From: Hansschlegelia plantiphila
GTDB lineage: Bacteria > Pseudomonadota > Alphaproteobacteria > Rhizobiales > Methylopilaceae
DNA: 64,000 bases
Assembly (NCBI RefSeq): GCF_027922265.1
Contig: NZ_BSFI01000002.1
Location: forward strand, 310,001-374,000
Direction: 5' to 3'
The notes beneath the pieces are model-generated. The model was not told the DNA's origin. It did no database searches and saw nothing but the letters and a program-made list of their open reading frames with translations. The translations under genes and the position numbers were made by a program. Positions 33,175-42,933 of this stretch are shown one piece after another (position 1 is the stretch's first letter; each line of letters starts with the position of its first letter).

Positions 33175-33343
33175 GCAGGCCGCCGGGGCGCGACCCGCTC
33201 CGCCGTCATCCCGCACTGCGTCCCGCTGCCGCCATGTCCGCGCCGCGGCGGGCGAGGGGACCTCAGGTCCGCAAGCGATCCGCGACGGTCGGCGCGCCCC
33301 GGCCTTCGCCCGTGCCGTCACTCCAGCATCGAGGCAAGGGCAT

Positions 33344-34201
33344 ATGTACGACTGGCTGGTGGCCCACAAAATCCCGCTCGGACCCGTCCTTGCGACCGGG
33401 ATCGAATGGCTGACCGATCACGGTCAGGCTTTCTTCGACCTGATCTCGGTCGCGCTGTCGACGATGATCGACGGTCTGACCGCGTTTCTGCTCTTCATCC
33501 CGCCGCTCGCGCTGATCGCCGTCTTCGCCGCCGGCGCATGGTTTCTGCACAGGTCAATCGGGCTTGTCGTCTTCATCGTCCTGTCGCTGCTCCTGGTGAT
33601 CAACCTCGGTTACTGGGAAGCGACGGTGCAGACGCTCTCGCTGATCATCTGGGCGACGGCCACCTGCATCGTCATCGGCGTGCCCGTCGGCATCATGGCG
33701 GCGCACAGGCCCTGGCTCTACCAGGCCATCCGTCCCGTGCTCGACCTGATGCAGACGATCCCGACCTTCGTGTATCTGATCCCGACGCTGGTGCTGTTCG
33801 GCCTCGGAACGGTGCCCGGCGTGATTTCGACCGTCATCTTCGCGCTCCCCGCTCCGATCCGCCTGACGCAGCTCGGCATTTCTTCGGTTCCGGAGAGCCT
33901 GAGGGAAGCGGCGCTCGCCTACGGCGCGACGAAGCGTCAGCTGCTCTTCAAGGTGGAGCTGCCGAGCGCGATGCCGACCATCCTCGCGGGCGTCACCCAG
34001 TGCATCATGCTCAGCCTCTCGATGGTGGTGATCGCCGCGCTGGTCGGCGCGGACGGGCTCGGCAAGCCGGTCGTGCGCGCGCTGAACTCGGTCAACATCT
34101 CCATGGGCTTCGAGGCCGGCATCGCGATCGTGGTGCTCGCCATCATCCTCGACCGCGTCTGCAAGCGGCCCGAGGCGCGCGCCCGGAGGAGGTCGGCATG
34201 A
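33344..34201 (+). CDS. choW: ChoW, choline ABC transporter permease
   Basis: A 285-aa inner-membrane permease of the OpuAB/ProW type with six or seven hydrophobic segments. The region [28 protein letters not shown] is the conserved core, and the ATPase-docking loop is [25 protein letters not shown]. It forms the channel for choline with the ATPase ChoV. The ATG lies just after a purine-rich stretch (GAGGCAAGGG), and the gene ends in an ATGA overlap with choV. Length and order match the choXWV operon of rhizobia. Substrate identity is inferred from the linked betB/betA genes and from BetI. Confidence 0.93.
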   Translation: MYDWLVAHKIPLGPVLATGIEWLTDHGQAFFDLISVALSTMIDGLTAFLLFIPPLALIAVFAAGAWFLHRSIGLVVFIVLSLLLVINLGYWEATVQTLSLIIWATATCIVIGVPVGIMAAHRPWLYQAIRPVLDLMQTIPTFVYLIPTLVLFGLGTVPGVISTVIFALPAPIRLTQLGISSVPESLREAALAYGATKRQLLFKVELPSAMPTILAGVTQCIMLSLSMVVIAALVGADGLGKPVVRALNSVNISMGFEAGIAIVVLAIILDRVCKRPEARARRRSA

Positions 34202-35364
34202 ACGCGGTCGAGCTTCAGGACCTCGCCATCGTCTTCGGCAGGGCGAAGGCCGCGCTCGCCGTCGCCGACGCCGGCGGGGACCGGGACGCCATCCGCGATC
34301 AGACCGGCGCGATCCTCGGCGCCTACAAGGTCGATCTCGACATCAAGCAAGGCGAGATCTGCGTGCTGATGGGGCTGTCGGGCTCGGGCAAGTCGACCGT
34401 GCTGCGCGCGATCAACGGGCTCAACAAGACCGCTCGCGGCAAGGTGCTCGTGCGGCACGGCGACAAACAGGTCGACGTCGCCTCCTGCAATGCGGCGACG
34501 CTGCGCGAGATCCGCCTCACGACGGTGTCGATGGTCTTCCAGCAGTTCGGCCTGCTGCCGTGGCGCACGGTCCGCGACAATGTCGGCTTCGGGCTCGAGA
34601 TACGCGGCATGCCCGTCGCCGAGCGCACCCGCATCGTCGACGAAAAGCTCGCGATGGTCGGCCTCGACCGTTGGGCCGACAAACAGGTGCAGGAGCTGTC
34701 CGGCGGCATGCAGCAGCGCGTCGGCCTCGCGCGCGCCTTCGCGACCGACGCGGACATCCTGCTGATGGACGAGCCGTTTTCCGCGCTCGACCCGCTGATC
34801 CGCGACAAGCTGCAGGACGACCTGCTCAGCCTGCAGCAGCGGCTGAAGAAAACGATCGTGTTCGTCAGCCACGACCTTTCCGAGGCGCTGAAGCTCGGCA
34901 ACCGGATCGCGATCATGGAGGGCGGCCGGGTCGTGCAGTTCGGCACCGCAGCCGACATCATGCTGCGGCCGGCCGACGCCTATGTCGCCGAGTTCGTGAA
35001 GCGCATGAACCCGCTCGAGGTGCTCTGCGCCGACGCCGTCATGACGCCGCTCGCAGATCTCCGCCGCGACCGGGGCGAGGTCGTGCTGAACGGCGGCTCG
35101 GCCCGCCTGACGCTCGACAGCGCCGGCAAGCCGCTCAGCCTCAGCATCGACGGCCGCGATGCGCCGATCGGCCAGATCGGCCTCGACGGAGCCTGTTCGT
35201 CGCCGGGAGACCTCATGGTCGCGCCCGCCGAGCTGCCGCTGAAGACCGCGATCGACGTCCGCCGCGGCACCGACTACCCGATCGCGCTGGTCGACCAGCT
35301 CGGCCGTCTGGCCGGGCTTTGCGACCACTCCGAGATCTACAAGGGACTGCTGCAGAAGACATGA
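34198..35364 (+). CDS. choV: ChoV, choline ABC transporter ATP-binding protein
   Basis: A 388-aa ATPase of the ProV/OpuAA family. Walker A is GLSGSGKST (59-67), the Q-loop is in [10 protein letters not shown], the signature LSGGMQQ (167-173), and Walker B ILLMDEP (187-193), with the H-loop in VSHDLSEAL. The C-terminal third is a regulatory region of about 110 residues. It powers choline uptake. It starts in an ATGA overlap with choW and ends in an ATGA overlap with betB, so transport and the second oxidation step are translationally coupled. ATG 34198 is chosen over internal starts because of this overlap. Confidence 0.94.
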   Translation: MNAVELQDLAIVFGRAKAALAVADAGGDRDAIRDQTGAILGAYKVDLDIKQGEICVLMGLSGSGKSTVLRAINGLNKTARGKVLVRHGDKQVDVASCNAATLREIRLTTVSMVFQQFGLLPWRTVRDNVGFGLEIRGMPVAERTRIVDEKLAMVGLDRWADKQVQELSGGMQQRVGLARAFATDADILLMDEPFSALDPLIRDKLQDDLLSLQQRLKKTIVFVSHDLSEALKLGNRIAIMEGGRVVQFGTAADIMLRPADAYVAEFVKRMNPLEVLCADAVMTPLADLRRDRGEVVLNGGSARLTLDSAGKPLSLSIDGRDAPIGQIGLDGACSSPGDLMVAPAELPLKTAIDVRRGTDYPIALVDQLGRLAGLCDHSEIYKGLLQKT

Positions 35365-36875
35365 CCGCCTCCGCATCGCACGCCCAGCGCGAAACGGCGC
35401 CCGCCTCGCTTTTCGGCCTGCAGAAGCTTCACATCGGGGGAGCCTATGTGGCCGCGACGAGCGGCGAGACCTTCCTCACGCTGAACCCCGCGAACGGAGA
35501 GGTTCTGGCCGAGGTTCAGCAGGCGTCCGCCGCCGACGTCGACCGTGCGGTCGCGGCGGCGACCGAAGCCCAGAAGGTCTGGGCCTCGATGACCGCGATG
35601 GCGCGCTCCCGCATCCTGCGTCGCGCGGTCGACATCCTGCGCGAGAGGAACGACGAGCTGTCCCGGCTCGAGACGATGGACACCGGCAAGGCGTTCTCCG
35701 AGACGCGGCTGGTCGACGTCGTCACCGGCGCGGACGTGCTCGAATACTACGCCGGCCTGATCCCGGGGCTCGAGGGCCGCTCCATGCCGTTGCGCGAGAC
35801 CTCCTTCGTCTACACGCGACGCGAGCCGCTCGGCGTGGTCGCAGGCATCGGCGCGTGGAACTACCCGATCCAGATCGCGCTATGGAAATCGGCGCCCGCG
35901 CTCGCCGCCGGCAACGCGATGATCTTCAAGCCGAGCGAGGTGACTCCGCTCACGGCGCTGAAGCTCGCCGAGATCTACGCCGAGGCCGGCCTTCCGGCGG
36001 GCGTGTTCAATGTCGTCAACGGCGTCGGCGGAGCGGTCGGCGCCCTGCTCACCGAACATCCCGGCATCGCCAAGGTGTCGTTCACCGGCGGAACGGTGAC
36101 TGGAAAGAAGGTGATCGCGAGCGCTTCCGGCTCCACGCTCAAGGAGGTCACGATGGAGCTCGGCGGCAAGTCGCCGCTGATCATCTTCGACGACGCCGAC
36201 CTCGAACGCGCAGCCGACATCGCCGCCGCCGCGAACTTCTTCTCCAACGGTCAGGTCTGCACCAACGGCACCCGTGTCTTCGTCCCCCGAGCCCTGCTCG
36301 CGGGCTTCGAGGCCAGGATCGTCGAGCGTGCGCGGCGCATCCGGATCGGCGATCCGCTCGACGAGACCGTCAATTTCGGTCCGCTCTCGAGCATCCCCCA
36401 TATGGAGAAGGTGCTCGGCTACATCGAACGCGGCAAGGCGCAGGGCGCGCGGCTGCTGACAGGCGGCTCGCGGCTGACCGAAGGCGCTCTCGGCCTCGGT
36501 TCCTACGTAGCCCCGACGGTCTTCAGCGACTGCACCGACGACATGGCGATCGTGCGCGACGAGATCTTCGGACCCGTCATGAGCATCCTGCCGTACGACA
36601 GCGAGGACGAGGCGGTCGCTCGCGCCAACGCCACGAGCTACGGCCTGGCGGCGGGCGTCGTGACCCGCGACGTCGCCCGCGCCCACCGTGTCATCCACCA
36701 GCTCGAAGCCGGCATCTGCTGGATCAACACCTGGGGCGAGTCGCCGGCCGAGATGCCGGTCGGCGGCTACAAGCACTCCGGCGTGGGCCGCGAGAACGGC
36801 GTCGAGACGCTGGAGCGCTACACCCAGACCAAGTCAGTCCAAGTCGAGCTCGGCGACTTCACCCCGGTGTTTTGA
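35361..36875 (+). CDS. betB: Betaine-aldehyde dehydrogenase
   Basis: A 504-aa NAD(P)-dependent aldehyde dehydrogenase. Catalytic Cys300 ([12 protein letters not shown]), general base Glu266 (TMELGGKSP) and the N-terminal domain with [20 protein letters not shown] match betaine-aldehyde dehydrogenases. The aromatic and acidic residues of [13 protein letters not shown] are also family-typical. It converts betaine aldehyde to glycine betaine in the cytoplasm. It overlaps choV in an ATGA junction and is followed by betA after 167 bases. The absence of a separate betC (choline sulfatase) means choline, not choline-O-sulfate, is the expected entry compound in this cluster. Confidence 0.95.
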   Translation: MTASASHAQRETAPASLFGLQKLHIGGAYVAATSGETFLTLNPANGEVLAEVQQASAADVDRAVAAATEAQKVWASMTAMARSRILRRAVDILRERNDELSRLETMDTGKAFSETRLVDVVTGADVLEYYAGLIPGLEGRSMPLRETSFVYTRREPLGVVAGIGAWNYPIQIALWKSAPALAAGNAMIFKPSEVTPLTALKLAEIYAEAGLPAGVFNVVNGVGGAVGALLTEHPGIAKVSFTGGTVTGKKVIASASGSTLKEVTMELGGKSPLIIFDDADLERAADIAAAANFFSNGQVCTNGTRVFVPRALLAGFEARIVERARRIRIGDPLDETVNFGPLSSIPHMEKVLGYIERGKAQGARLLTGGSRLTEGALGLGSYVAPTVFSDCTDDMAIVRDEIFGPVMSILPYDSEDEAVARANATSYGLAAGVVTRDVARAHRVIHQLEAGICWINTWGESPAEMPVGGYKHSGVGRENGVETLERYTQTKSVQVELGDFTPVF

Positions 36876-37042
36876 GCGGCGGAGCAGCGGCGCGTGTTTC
36901 GAGACGCCCGCTGAAGCAGGCTCCCCGGCAAAGGCCGTGGAGTTCCGCAACGGGCCTTATGCTGAGAAGCCCCATTGGGCCGCCTCGAAGCGCGCAGGCC
37001 ATCTCAGCCGTCACGCCGGCCAACGTCGAACGGACCAGCCGC

Positions 37043-38746
37043 ATGGCCCAGAACGATAAGCGCAAGGACTACGACTACATCGTCATCGGCGCCGGCTCCG
37101 CGGGCGCTGTCTTGGCCGCGCGGCTGAGCGAGGATCCGCACGTCTCCGTCCTGCTGCTCGAGGCCGGCGGCCCGGACTATCGGCTCGACTTTCGCACGCA
37201 GATGCCGGCGGCGCTCGCCTATCCGCTGCAAGGCCGACGCTATAACTGGGCCTATTACACCGATCCCGAGCCGCATATGGACGGCCGCCGCATGGAGTGC
37301 GGGCGCGGCAAGGGACTGGGCGGCTCCTCGCTCATCAACGGCATGTGCTACATCCGCGGCAACGCCATGGACTTCGACGGGTGGGCGCAGGCGCCGGGCC
37401 TCAGCAACTGGTCCTACGCCGATTGCCTGCCTTACTTCCGCAAGGCCGAAACGCGAGACGCCGGCGCGAACGACTACCACGGCGGCGACGGACCCGTGAG
37501 CGTGGCGACGCCGAAGCCCGGCAACAACGAGCTGTTCGAGGCGATGGTATCCGCGGGCGTGCAGGCCGGCTATCCGCGGACCGACGACCTGAACGGCTAC
37601 CAGCAGGAGGGCTTTGGTCCGATGGACAGGACGGTGACGCCGAAAGGCCGCCGTTCCTCGACCGCCCGCGGCTATCTCGATCCTGCGAAGGCGCGCCCGA
37701 ACCTCACCATCGTCACACATGCGACGACCGACAGGATCCTGTTCTCTGGCAAGCGCGCGATCGGGGTCGCCTATCTCCACGGGTCCAGCGACGAGCCGGC
37801 GACTGCTCATGCGACGCGTGAGGTGTTGCTGTCCGCCGGAGCGATCGCCTCGCCGCAGATCCTTCAGCGTTCGGGCGTCGGCCCCGCCGACCTGCTGCGC
37901 GACGTCGGCGTCGAGCTCGTGCTCGACCTGCCCGGCGTCGGGCGGAATTTGCAGGATCATCTCGAGATGTACCTGCAGTACGAGTGCGAGAAGCCGGTCT
38001 CGCTGGCGCCGGCGCTCAAGTGGTGGAACCAGCCGAAAATCGGCGCGGAGTGGATGTTCCTGGGAACCGGGCTCGGAGCCTCAAACCAGTTCGAGGCCGG
38101 CGGTTTCATTCGGTCGAGCTCCGAGTTCGCCTGGCCGAACATTCAGTTCCATTTCCTGCCTGTCGCGATCAGCTACAACGGGACCAACGCCTTCGAAGGG
38201 CACGGTTTTCAAGCGCATGTCGGTTCGATGCGCTCGCCGAGCCGCGGGCGGATCGCTCTCAAGTCGAAGGACCCGCGCGAGCACCCTTCGATTCTGTTCA
38301 ACTACATGAGCGAGCCGCAGGACTGGCGCGAGTTCCGGGACGCGATCCGCATCACCCGCGAAATCATGCGTCAGCCCGCCCTCGACCCGTATCGGGGCCG
38401 CGAGATCGGACCAGGCGACGACCTGCAGACCGACGCCGATCTCGACGGCTTCGTGCGCTCTCACGCCGAGACCGCCTATCATCCCTCCTGCTCCTGCAAG
38501 ATGGGCGAGGACGAGATGGCGGTGGTGGACGGCGAGGGCAGGGTGCGCGGGATCGACGGTCTACGCGTGGTCGACGCCTCGATCATGCCGCTGATCATCA
38601 CCGGCAACCTCAACGCCACGACGATCATGATGGCGGAGAAGATCGCCGACCGGATCCGCGGCCGGACGCCCCTTCCCCGCAGCGACGCGCCCTACTTCGT
38701 CGCCGGCGACGCGCCGGCGAAGCGCCCGGCGCAGCGGGCGGCCTGA
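37043..38746 (+). CDS. betA: Choline dehydrogenase
   Basis: A 567-aa membrane-associated GMC flavoprotein. The FAD-binding [18 protein letters not shown] is at the N-terminus. The conserved [20 protein letters not shown] and the second signature [17 protein letters not shown] follow. The catalytic His is at about 480 in [19 protein letters not shown]. It oxidises choline to betaine aldehyde and further, passing electrons to the respiratory chain. ATG 37043 gives the usual BetA length; the frame stays open far upstream but that part overlaps betB in another frame. It ends 14 bases from the convergent HxlR gene. The strong match to BetA, together with BetI and BetB, makes this call secure. Confidence 0.95.
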   Translation: MAQNDKRKDYDYIVIGAGSAGAVLAARLSEDPHVSVLLLEAGGPDYRLDFRTQMPAALAYPLQGRRYNWAYYTDPEPHMDGRRMECGRGKGLGGSSLINGMCYIRGNAMDFDGWAQAPGLSNWSYADCLPYFRKAETRDAGANDYHGGDGPVSVATPKPGNNELFEAMVSAGVQAGYPRTDDLNGYQQEGFGPMDRTVTPKGRRSSTARGYLDPAKARPNLTIVTHATTDRILFSGKRAIGVAYLHGSSDEPATAHATREVLLSAGAIASPQILQRSGVGPADLLRDVGVELVLDLPGVGRNLQDHLEMYLQYECEKPVSLAPALKWWNQPKIGAEWMFLGTGLGASNQFEAGGFIRSSSEFAWPNIQFHFLPVAISYNGTNAFEGHGFQAHVGSMRSPSRGRIALKSKDPREHPSILFNYMSEPQDWREFRDAIRITREIMRQPALDPYRGREIGPGDDLQTDADLDGFVRSHAETAYHPSCSCKMGEDEMAVVDGEGRVRGIDGLRVVDASIMPLIITGNLNATTIMMAEKIADRIRGRTPLPRSDAPYFVAGDAPAKRPAQRAA

Positions 38747-38760
38747 CGGCGACGCGTCGT

Positions 38761-39153
38761 TCAGCGGCCCGCGCGCTCGGCGAGGATCTCCGACAGGTTG
38801 GTCTCGATCCAGTCCGCAAGCGCGTTGACCTTCTCGGCGGCCGCGCGGCCGAGCGGCGTCAGGCTGTACTCCACGTGCGGCGGCACCACCGGCAGGGCGC
38901 GGCGCTCCACCAGCCCGTCCTCCTCCAGCGCCTTCAGCGTCTGCGCGAGCATGCGCTCGCTGACGCCGTTCACCCGGCGGCGCAACGCGCTGAAGCGCAG
39001 CGTTCCGGACCGGAGCGCGACCAGCGCCAGCACCCCCCAACGGCTCGTCACGTGCTGCATGATCTTGCGCGACGGGCAGCGCGGGGAAAACACGTCGCCA
39101 CGCGCCATGCGCTCCTCGAGCGGCGCGCCCGCGGTCAGGGGATCCGTCGCCAT
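38761..39153 (-). CDS. HxlR-family transcriptional regulator
   Basis: A 130-aa winged-helix regulator. The HxlR pattern is clear: a conserved Cys near residue 26 (FSPRCPSRKIMQHV), RWGVLALVALRSGTLRFSALRRRV, the recognition part VSERMLAQTLKALEEDGLVERR, and the wing PPHVEYSLTPLGRA. Regulators of this type often sense redox or electrophile stress through the Cys. It is divergent from a QorB-like NAD(P)H-binding gene, the same arrangement as E. coli ytfH/ytfG. An inverted repeat lies in the 87-base space between them. It was probably placed into the choline island independently, since it has no obvious link to betaine. Confidence 0.9.
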   Translation of the reverse strand: MATDPLTAGAPLEERMARGDVFSPRCPSRKIMQHVTSRWGVLALVALRSGTLRFSALRRRVNGVSERMLAQTLKALEEDGLVERRALPVVPPHVEYSLTPLGRAAAEKVNALADWIETNLSEILAERAGR

Positions 39154-39175
39154 GACGCTTACCTTTGTGTGCGTA

Positions 39176-39190
39176 CTTACGAAAAGTAAG
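39176..39190. promoter_or_regulatory. CTTAC-N5-GTAAG inverted repeat, candidate HxlR operator
   Basis: CTTACGAAAAGTAAG has perfect 5-base arms around GAAAA. It is in the middle of the divergent space between the HxlR gene and the QorB-like gene, where an HxlR dimer would control both promoters. The stretch is clearly AT-richer than surroundings, as expected for promoters. Confidence 0.55.
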
Positions 39191-39240
39191 CTAATGCCGT
39201 ACCTAAGCGAACACAACGGCAAACCACGGAAGGACCCGCC

Positions 39241-40095
39241 ATGTTCGCCATCACCGGAGCCACCGGCCAGCTCGGCCGCCTCGTCATCGACGCGCTGACC
39301 AACACCATCCCCGCCGAACGCATCGTCGCCGCCGTGCGCACGTCGTCCAAGGCCGCGGATCTGGCCGCTCGGGGCGTCGTCGTGCGCGAGGCCGACTACG
39401 ACCGTCCCGAAACCCTGGCCGCGGCCTTCGCAGGCGTCGAAAAGCTGCTGCTGATCTCGTCGAGCGAGATCGGCCGGCGCGTCGCCCAGCATCAGGCCGC
39501 GATCGACGCCGCCCGCGCGGCCGGCGTCGGCTTCGTCGCCTACACCAGCGTCCTGCGCGCGCCCACCTCGCAGCTCGGCCTCGCCGAGGAGCACCGCCGT
39601 ACCGAGGCGGCGCTCGGCGCATCGGGCCTCGCCCACGCCCTGCTCCGCAACGGCTGGTACGCCGAGAACTATCTCGCGAGCGTCCCGGCGGCGCTGGCGC
39701 ACGGCGCCGTCTTCGGCGCGGCCGGCGAGGGCCGCATCGCCGGCGCCGCCCGCGTGGATTACGCGGCGGCCGCGGCCGCCGTGCTGACGCGGGACGACCA
39801 GGCCGGGGCGGTCTGGGAGCTCGCCGGCGCGCCGAGCTGGACGCTGGCGGACTTCGCCGCCGAGCTCAGCCGCCAGACCGGACGGACGATCCCCTACCGC
39901 GACCTGAGCGAGGCGGACTACGCCGCGGCGCTGCTGCAGGCCGGGCTCCCCGAGCCGGTCGCGCGGCTGCTGGCCGACAGCGACGCCGCTGCGGCGAAGG
40001 GCGCGCTCGACGGCTCCGGCGACGATCTCCGCCGGCTGATCGGCCGTGCGTCGACGCCGCTTGCAGACAGCGTCGCCCAGGCGCTGAAGGGCTGA
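39241..40095 (+). CDS. QorB-like NAD(P)H-binding quinone oxidoreductase
   Basis: A 284-aa NmrA/SDR-fold protein. The N-terminal dinucleotide motif is FAITGATGQLGRLVIDAL. The LLISSSEIGRRVAQHQAAIDAARAAGV and YTSVLRAPTSQLGLAEEHRRTE blocks are typical of QorB (E. coli YtfG). QorB reduces quinones with NADPH and is part of a protective response. GGAAGGA precedes ATG 39241. Transcribed divergently from the HxlR regulator, matching the ytfG/ytfH pair. It sits between betA and the GbdR-type regulator gene without obvious metabolic linkage to choline. The call is by close family pattern and gene context. Confidence 0.88.
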   Translation: MFAITGATGQLGRLVIDALTNTIPAERIVAAVRTSSKAADLAARGVVVREADYDRPETLAAAFAGVEKLLLISSSEIGRRVAQHQAAIDAARAAGVGFVAYTSVLRAPTSQLGLAEEHRRTEAALGASGLAHALLRNGWYAENYLASVPAALAHGAVFGAAGEGRIAGAARVDYAAAAAAVLTRDDQAGAVWELAGAPSWTLADFAAELSRQTGRTIPYRDLSEADYAAALLQAGLPEPVARLLADSDAAAAKGALDGSGDDLRRLIGRASTPLADSVAQALKG

Positions 40096-40114
40096 CCCTG
40101 CTCAGGCCGCGCGC

Positions 40115-41125
40115 TCACTCCGCGGCGCGCGCGGCTGCCTGCGGAACCGGGGCTTTCCGTTCCGCGCTCGGCGGCTTTCCGAAGCCGTCGAGATAGGCGC
40201 GCGAGAAGTGCGAGGCGGAGGAGAACCCGCATTCAAGCGCGACCGAGAGGATCGGCATCGACGTCTGGCGGATCAGCGTGCGCGCGCGCTCGAGGCGTAT
40301 CCGCAGATAATGCTTGGCCGGCGACTGGCCGAGATATTTAAAGAACAGTCGCTCCAGCTGACGCGTCGAGAGCCGAACGGAGTCAGCCAATTCCTGGCTG
40401 CTGAGCGGATCCTCGATGGTCTTCTCCATCAGAGCGACGACCTTCAGCAGCTTCGGATGCGACACGCCAAGGCGCATGCGGAGGTCCATCCGCTGGCGCT
40501 CCCCGGCCTCGCGTATGCGCGGATGCAGTAACTGCTCGGCGACTTCAGACGCCAGCGCATTGCCGTGATCGCGGCTTATCAGCGCCAGCATCATGTCGGC
40601 CGCCGCGAAGCCCCCGCCGCAGGTCAGTCGATCGCGGTCGATCTCGAACAGCTCCGATTCGACCTCGGTCTCGGGGTGTTCGGAGGCCAGGCTCGGGATG
40701 TTCTCCCAGTGGATGGTGGCGCGGTAGCCGTCGAGCAAGCCGGCGCGTGCGAGCACGTAAGGCCCGGTGCAGAGGGCGCCGAGCGCGCGGCCGCGGGACG
40801 CCAGGCGACGCAGGACCGTGGTGAGCGCGCCATGGTCGATGCGGTGGACGTCGATCCCGCCGCAGACGAGCGCCATGTCGAGATCCGGCGCCTGAGCGAA
40901 GCTGCGCTCCACGCCGACGGCGACGCCATTCGAGGCGGCGCACGGGCCGCCCGTCTCCGAATAGATCGAGACCGCATAAAGCTCACGCCCGGCCTCGCGG
41001 TTTGCGAGCCGAAGCGGCTCGATGGCCGAGGCGAAGGCGATCATCGAGAACCGCTCGACCAGCATGAATCCGATGGTCATCGGACGCTCCGGGACGGAGC
41101 GGTTCGCAGCAGTCGTCGCGTCCAT
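40115..41125 (-). CDS. gbdR: GbdR-type AraC/GlxA-family activator of glycine-betaine catabolism
   Basis: A 336-aa regulator with two domains. The N-terminal DJ-1/PfpI (GATase1-like) domain contains [26 protein letters not shown] and [18 protein letters not shown]. The C-terminal AraC helix-turn-helix spans about residues 225-320, with [25 protein letters not shown] and [23 protein letters not shown]. In pseudomonads, GbdR of this architecture responds to glycine betaine and dimethylglycine and activates gbcAB, dgcAB and soxBDAG genes. Here it is divergent from soxBDAG (245-base gap) and close to gbcAB and dgcAB. The name is inferred from architecture and context; a carnitine (CdhR) or choline regulator is a less likely alternative. 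Confidence 0.8.
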   Translation of the reverse strand: MDATTAANRSVPERPMTIGFMLVERFSMIAFASAIEPLRLANREAGRELYAVSIYSETGGPCAASNGVAVGVERSFAQAPDLDMALVCGGIDVHRIDHGALTTVLRRLASRGRALGALCTGPYVLARAGLLDGYRATIHWENIPSLASEHPETEVESELFEIDRDRLTCGGGFAAADMMLALISRDHGNALASEVAEQLLHPRIREAGERQRMDLRMRLGVSHPKLLKVVALMEKTIEDPLSSQELADSVRLSTRQLERLFFKYLGQSPAKHYLRIRLERARTLIRQTSMPILSVALECGFSSASHFSRAYLDGFGKPPSAERKAPVPQAAARAAE

Positions 41126-41369
41126 GTCCAGGCTCTCGCGCGTGCCCTCGGGCGCCGCTATGCGGCATCTATTTTCGCAGCCGCGGCGACGAGGTCAATC
41201 GCGGATTGGAGCGGTTAAAAGATGGCGCGCCGAGTCCCTCATTGCCGATGAGATGAAGGATCGGAGCCTGCTTCGCCGCGCCGTCGCAAAACCCCAAATC
41301 GCGGTCGCCGTCGGTCAAGCCTGCAGGCGCACGCAACGGCACGATCCTGCCGTCCTCAGAGGTCGACCA

Positions 41370-42623
41370 ATGCGCCGCTTCTCACTTGCGTCCCTTCTGA
41401 AAGAAGCCGTCGACGGTCATCAGGGGTGGGGCCGGCAGTGGCGCGCCCCCGATCCGAAGCCGGCCTATGACGTCGTCATCGTCGGCGGCGGCGGACACGG
41501 GCTCGCGACCGCCTACTATCTCGCGACCGTGCACGGGATCACCAACGTCGCGGTGCTGGAGAAGGGCTGGATCGGCGGCGGCAACACCGGCCGCAACACC
41601 ACGATCATCCGTTCGAATTACCTCTACGACGAAAGCGCGCATCTTTACGAGCACGCGCTGAAGCTCTGGGAGGGCCTGTCCCAGGAGCTGAACTACAACG
41701 TGATGTTCTCGCAGCGCGGCGTGCTGATGCTTGCGCATAACGCCCACGACGTTCAGAGCTTCAAGCGGCACGTCTACGCCAACCGGCTGAACGGAATCGA
41801 CAATGAATGGCTGTCGGCCGAGGAGTGCAAGGCGTTCTGCCCGCCGCTCGATATCTCGCCTGACGTCCGCTACCCCGTCGTCGGCGGCGCGCTGCAGCGC
41901 CGGGCCGGCACCGCGCGCCACGACGCGGTCGCCTGGGGCTACGCCCGCGGCGCGGACGCGCGCGGCGTCGACATCATCCAGAACTGCGAGGTCACCGGCG
42001 TCCGCCGCGACGCGTCGGGCGCGGCGACGGGCGTCGAGACCACGCGCGGCTTCATCAGGGCGGGGCGCATCGGCGTGGTCGCGGCCGGCAACACCTCGCG
42101 GGTCATGGCGATGGCGGACGTGCGCATGCCGCTCGAAAGCTATCCGCTTCAGGCGCTGGTGTCGGAGCCGGTGAAGCCGGTGTTCCCCTGCGTGGTCATG
42201 TCGAACGCGGTCCACGCCTACATCTCGCAGTCTGACAAGGGCGAACTGGTGATCGGCGCCGGCACCGACCAATACACCTCATACAGCCAGCAGGGCGGCC
42301 TCCATATCACCACCCATACGCTCGACGCGATCTGCGAGATCTTCCCGCAGTTCACGCGCATGCGGATGCTGCGCTCCTGGGGCGGCATCGTGGACGTGAC
42401 GCCGGACCGCTCGCCGATCATCGGCCGGACGCCTGTGGACAACCTATTCGTAAACTGTGGATGGGGCACCGGCGGCTTCAAGGCGACGCCGGGCTCCGGC
42501 CATGTGTTCGCGCACACGCTCGCGACGGGACAGCCGCACCCGATCAACGCGCCGTTCACGCTCGACCGCTTCCGGACGGGCCGCCTGATCGACGAAGCGG
42601 CGGCCGCCGCCGTCGCGCACTGA
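41370..42623 (+). CDS. soxB: Sarcosine oxidase beta subunit
   Basis: A 417-aa FAD-dependent subunit of the heterotetrameric sarcosine oxidase. The FAD motif is [18 protein letters not shown], followed by [24 protein letters not shown], which is highly specific for SoxB. The C-terminal [23 protein letters not shown] is also diagnostic. It holds the sarcosine oxidation site and the covalent flavin. AGAGG precedes ATG 41370; the frame is open upstream but unsupported. It is the first gene of soxBDAG, starting 245 bases from the divergent GbdR-type regulator. Together the enzyme converts sarcosine to glycine, giving formaldehyde (as methylene-tetrahydrofolate) and hydrogen peroxide. Confidence 0.96.
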   Translation: MRRFSLASLLKEAVDGHQGWGRQWRAPDPKPAYDVVIVGGGGHGLATAYYLATVHGITNVAVLEKGWIGGGNTGRNTTIIRSNYLYDESAHLYEHALKLWEGLSQELNYNVMFSQRGVLMLAHNAHDVQSFKRHVYANRLNGIDNEWLSAEECKAFCPPLDISPDVRYPVVGGALQRRAGTARHDAVAWGYARGADARGVDIIQNCEVTGVRRDASGAATGVETTRGFIRAGRIGVVAAGNTSRVMAMADVRMPLESYPLQALVSEPVKPVFPCVVMSNAVHAYISQSDKGELVIGAGTDQYTSYSQQGGLHITTHTLDAICEIFPQFTRMRMLRSWGGIVDVTPDRSPIIGRTPVDNLFVNCGWGTGGFKATPGSGHVFAHTLATGQPHPINAPFTLDRFRTGRLIDEAAAAAVAH

Positions 42624-42639
42624 ACGAGGGGCCGAGGCC

Positions 42640-42933
42640 ATGCTGCTGATCGACTGCCCGTTCTGCGGAAAGCGCCCCGAGGTCGAGTTCCACTGCGGCG
42701 GCGAGGCCCATATCGCGCGGCCCGCAGATCCCGCGCAGGTGGACGATGCGATCTGGGCCGAGCACCTGTTCGTGCGGAAGAACCCGCGCGGTCTGCACGC
42801 CGAGCGCTGGCGGCATCTCCACGGCTGCGGCCAATGGTTCAACGCGCTGCGTGACACCTACACCGACCGCTTCGTCGAGACCTACAAGGCCGGCGAACAG
42901 CCGAAGCATCCGCTGACCGAGACGAGGGCGTGA
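42640..42933 (+). CDS. soxD: Sarcosine oxidase delta subunit
   Basis: A 97-aa zinc-binding small subunit. It begins LLIDCPFCGKRPEVEFHCGGEAH, with the CxxC at 6-9 and His in the next turn, and ends with HGCGQWFNALRDTYTDRF, supplying the rest of the zinc site. This is the standard SoxD. It stabilises the complex and lies 16 bases after soxB. The stop codon TGA overlaps the next start (soxA ATG 42933, TGATG), so translation is coupled. Confidence 0.95.
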   Translation: MLLIDCPFCGKRPEVEFHCGGEAHIARPADPAQVDDAIWAEHLFVRKNPRGLHAERWRHLHGCGQWFNALRDTYTDRFVETYKAGEQPKHPLTETRA

